Shown here: positions 4,119 to 6,132 of the stretch, piece by piece
Layout: every line of letters starts with the position of its first letter
How positions within the stretch are numbered: position 1 is the first letter of the stretch
From: Acidobacteriaceae bacterium
Lineage (GTDB): Bacteria > Acidobacteriota > Terriglobia > Terriglobales > Acidobacteriaceae
Reading direction: 5' to 3'
Assembly (NCBI GenBank): GCA_003140705.1
Contig: PLKU01000456.1
Location: 1,302-7,433 of the forward strand
Length of the DNA stretch: 6,132 nt
Made by a program: the position numbers and the translations under genes
Notes under the pieces: model-generated
What the model was told of the DNA's origin: nothing
The model's database searches: none
Seen by the model: the letters and a program-made list of their open reading frames with translations, nothing else

Positions 4119-6132
4119 ATGATTCGGGCACTCATTGACTTCGCGCTTAAGAGCCGGTGGCTGGTGCTCAGCGGGGCGGTTGTGCTCACCGTGTGGGGAG
4201 TCATCAGCTTCCGCGCCCTTCCGATTGAAGCCTACCCTGACGTAGCCAACAACTATGTACAGGTAATCACACAGTGGCCCGGCCGCAGCGCCGAGGAGAT
4301 CGAGCGCCAGGTTACGGTGCCGGTCGAGATTCAAATGGCCGGTATTCCTCATCTCACTCATCTGCGCTCTACGACGCTGGCTGGTTTGTCCAGTTTGATG
4401 TTGGTTTTTGACGACGACTCGACCAGTGACGTCAATCGCGAACATGTTCTGGAGAGGCTGAGCATGGTCAGCCTTCCGGCCAATCTTGTTCCGCAGATGG
4501 GCACTGACTGGAGCCCGGTTGGGCAGATCTACTGGTACACCATTGAAAGCTCCAACCCCTCTTACGATGTGATGGAGGATAAGTCGCTTGAAGATTGGTT
4601 GCTCGAAAAGTCCTTCAAAGGAGTCAAAGGGGTCGTAGATGTTTCCAGCTTCGGTGGACCAACCAAGGAATATCAAATCAAGCTCGATCCCGAAAAACTC
4701 GTCTCCTACGGACTTTCCATTAGCCAGGTTGAGCAGCAGATTGCGAACAATAACACCAATGCGGGTGGTAGCTTCATCGAGCAAGGTGCGCAGCAGATCA
4801 ATGTGCAGTCATCTGGCCTATACACCAGCATCCAGGATATCGAGGACACAGCCGTCAAGGCTCAGAACGGCGCCTCCGTTTCGATCAGGGACATCGCCAC
4901 AGTTACCCAGGGGGCCAAGATTCGGCTTGGTCAGATTGGGAAAGCTACGCATCGCGCTGATGGATCAATCGTCGACAATCCCGACACGGTAGAGGGGATC
5001 GTGCTTCTGCAGAAGGGTGCAGACTCAGATCCTGTTCTGGAAGGCATCCACCAGGAGGTGAACAAGCTGAATGACGGTATTCTCCCAAAGGGCGTCAAAA
5101 TCGTGCCATTTCTTGACCGCTCAAAGCTCGTCAAATACACCGTTGAAACTGTGGAGCACAACCTCTCAGAAGGCATGATCCTGGTGGCGATCATCTTGTT
5201 TCTCTTTCTGGGGAATGTGCGCGGCGCCATCATCGTGACGCTTACAATCCCTTTCGCCCTGATGTTTGCCTCGATTTGTCTGGACCTCAGCCATATTCCA
5301 GCGAATCTGCTTTCCCTTGGAGCGCTCGACTTCGGCATGCTGGTCGACGGGTCTGTTGTCATGATCGAAAACATGGTTCGCCATCTGGGCAACAAGAACG
5401 AGACCCACGCTCCTTGGGAAAAGATTCGAGACGCCGCTCTCGAGGTACAGCGCCCTGTCTTTTTTGCGCGCGGTATTATTGTGACGTCGTACCTGCCGAT
5501 CTTTACGCTCCAGGCAGTCGAGGGCCGTCTCTTCAAGCCAATGGCGTGGACTGTCTCTTTTGCCCTCATTGGCGCGCTCGTCTTTGCAATTATTATCGCT
5601 CCGGTGATGGCCAGCATTCTTTTTCGCAAGGGCGCCACGGAGTGGCACAACCCCATCTTGGTGTGGCTGACTCGCCACTATCGCACCGCAGTCGGCGCGG
5701 CCATAAAGCACCGGCGTACAACATTAACTATTGCCACGGCGTTGTTCGCCGTCGCCATCTATCTTGCATTCGGCGGACCGATCGGCTCGGAGTTCCTTCC
5801 CCATCTGGACGAAGGCTCCATCTGGGTGCGTGGAACGCTGCCGCCTAGTGAAGGCCCTACAGCCAGCATCGAATTCACCAATAAGGCGCGCCTCGTGATG
5901 GCATCGTTTCCCGAGGTTACGCAGGTCGTAAGCCAGACTGGCCGGCCGGACGACGGTACTGATACCGCCGGCTTCTTCAATACCGAATACTTTGTTGACC
6001 TGAAGCGGAAAGAAGAATGGCGTCCATTCTTCCACCAGAACAAGGACGCATTGGTTACTGCCATCGACAATGAACTGGAGAAGTTTCCAGGCGTCATTTG
6101 GAATTACTCCCAGCCCATCTCCGACAACATGG
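4119..6132 (+). CDS. czcA: Heavy-metal RND efflux pump, CzcA/CusA family (3' end beyond window)
   Basis: The window holds the first 671 codons; family members run to about 1,030-1,060 aa, so roughly the last third is missing because of the window edge, not a mutation. The protein is a trimeric inner-membrane proton/metal antiporter. TM1 is at about 12-31, followed by LPIEAYPDV and the first periplasmic porter domain, including GTDWSPVGQIYWYT. TM2 is at about 349-367 (ILFLFLGNVRGA ends the segment). TM4 carries DFGMLVDGSVVMIEN with D404, D410 and E417, matching the proton-relay acids of CzcA (D402, D408, E415). TM7 is at about 536-556. The second periplasmic domain includes GSEFLPHLDEG and GRPDDGTD (608-615), ending at SQPISDNM. 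The DFG/DG/E signature fits divalent-cation pumps. An eye alignment with CusA puts a non-Met residue where CusA has methionine M573, arguing against Cu/Ag. The exact substrate (Co, Zn, Cd, Ni) is undetermined. The subgroup with YPDVANNYVQVITQWPG differs from classical CzcA, so the symbol is by family only. Confidence 0.97.
   Translation, partial: MIRALIDFALKSRWLVLSGAVVLTVWGVISFRALPIEAYPDVANNYVQVITQWPGRSAEEIERQVTVPVEIQMAGIPHLTHLRSTTLAGLSSLMLVFDDDSTSDVNREHVLERLSMVSLPANLVPQMGTDWSPVGQIYWYTIESSNPSYDVMEDKSLEDWLLEKSFKGVKGVVDVSSFGGPTKEYQIKLDPEKLVSYGLSISQVEQQIANNNTNAGGSFIEQGAQQINVQSSGLYTSIQDIEDTAVKAQNGASVSIRDIATVTQGAKIRLGQIGKATHRADGSIVDNPDTVEGIVLLQKGADSDPVLEGIHQEVNKLNDGILPKGVKIVPFLDRSKLVKYTVETVEHNLSEGMILVAIILFLFLGNVRGAIIVTLTIPFALMFASICLDLSHIPANLLSLGALDFGMLVDGSVVMIENMVRHLGNKNETHAPWEKIRDAALEVQRPVFFARGIIVTSYLPIFTLQAVEGRLFKPMAWTVSFALIGALVFAIIIAPVMASILFRKGATEWHNPILVWLTRHYRTAVGAAIKHRRTTLTIATALFAVAIYLAFGGPIGSEFLPHLDEGSIWVRGTLPPSEGPTASIEFTNKARLVMASFPEVTQVVSQTGRPDDGTDTAGFFNTEYFVDLKRKEEWRPFFHQNKDALVTAIDNELEKFPGVIWNYSQPISDNM

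Noticed and set aside
4092..4784. Long reverse-strand ORF opposite the pump gene (also 4931-5656, and 1582-2148 opposite the porin)
   Set aside because: These are antisense shadows of strongly supported coding frames, with no recognisable protein features.

Overview
The window reads as part of a heavy-metal resistance/homeostasis locus from a diderm bacterium. The best guess is an acidobacterium (Terriglobia-like). That guess rests on protein style only: a BBP2-type beta-barrel porin, a small two-helix protein, and a CzcB/CzcA pair of a kind I associate with that phylum. No rRNA or other phylogenetic marker is present. All convincing genes are on the + strand and point the same way. They are separated by 54 bp, 75 bp, a 4-bp overlap and 0 bp, as expected for one operon.

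Layout: (1) Positions 1-516 are a non-coding, partly AT-rich leader. It opens with a perfect 22-bp palindrome and carries two families of short repeats that look like regulator-binding sites. (2) 517-2379 encodes a 620-aa secreted protein with a Pro/Ser/Ala-rich linker and a C-terminal outer-membrane beta-barrel of the BBP2 (putative beta-barrel porin-2) type. (3) 2434-2823 encodes a 129-aa protein with two predicted transmembrane helices and a periplasmic tail containing a Cys/His/Met cluster. (4) 2824-2981 holds a compact hairpin and a possible 28-codon leader ORF that overlaps the next start by ATGA. (5) 2982-4118 encodes a lipoprotein periplasmic adaptor (membrane fusion protein) of the CzcB/CusB class. 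(6) 4119 to the window end is the first 671 codons of a CzcA/CusA-class RND pump, cut by the window edge. Its start codon directly follows the adaptor's stop codon.

How the genes may work together: the adaptor and pump form the inner-membrane and periplasmic part of a tripartite metal exporter. The pump keeps the acidic DFG...DG...E signature of TM4 typical of divalent-cation (Co/Zn/Cd/Ni-type) pumps and lacks the Met-rich features of copper/silver pumps. The exact metal cannot be read from sequence. No TolC/CzcC-type outer-membrane factor precedes the adaptor. The outer-membrane protein at the head of the cluster is instead a BBP2 barrel, with the small Cys/His membrane protein between it and the adaptor. 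Whether these two serve the pump, and whether a TolC-type gene lies downstream, cannot be decided from this window.
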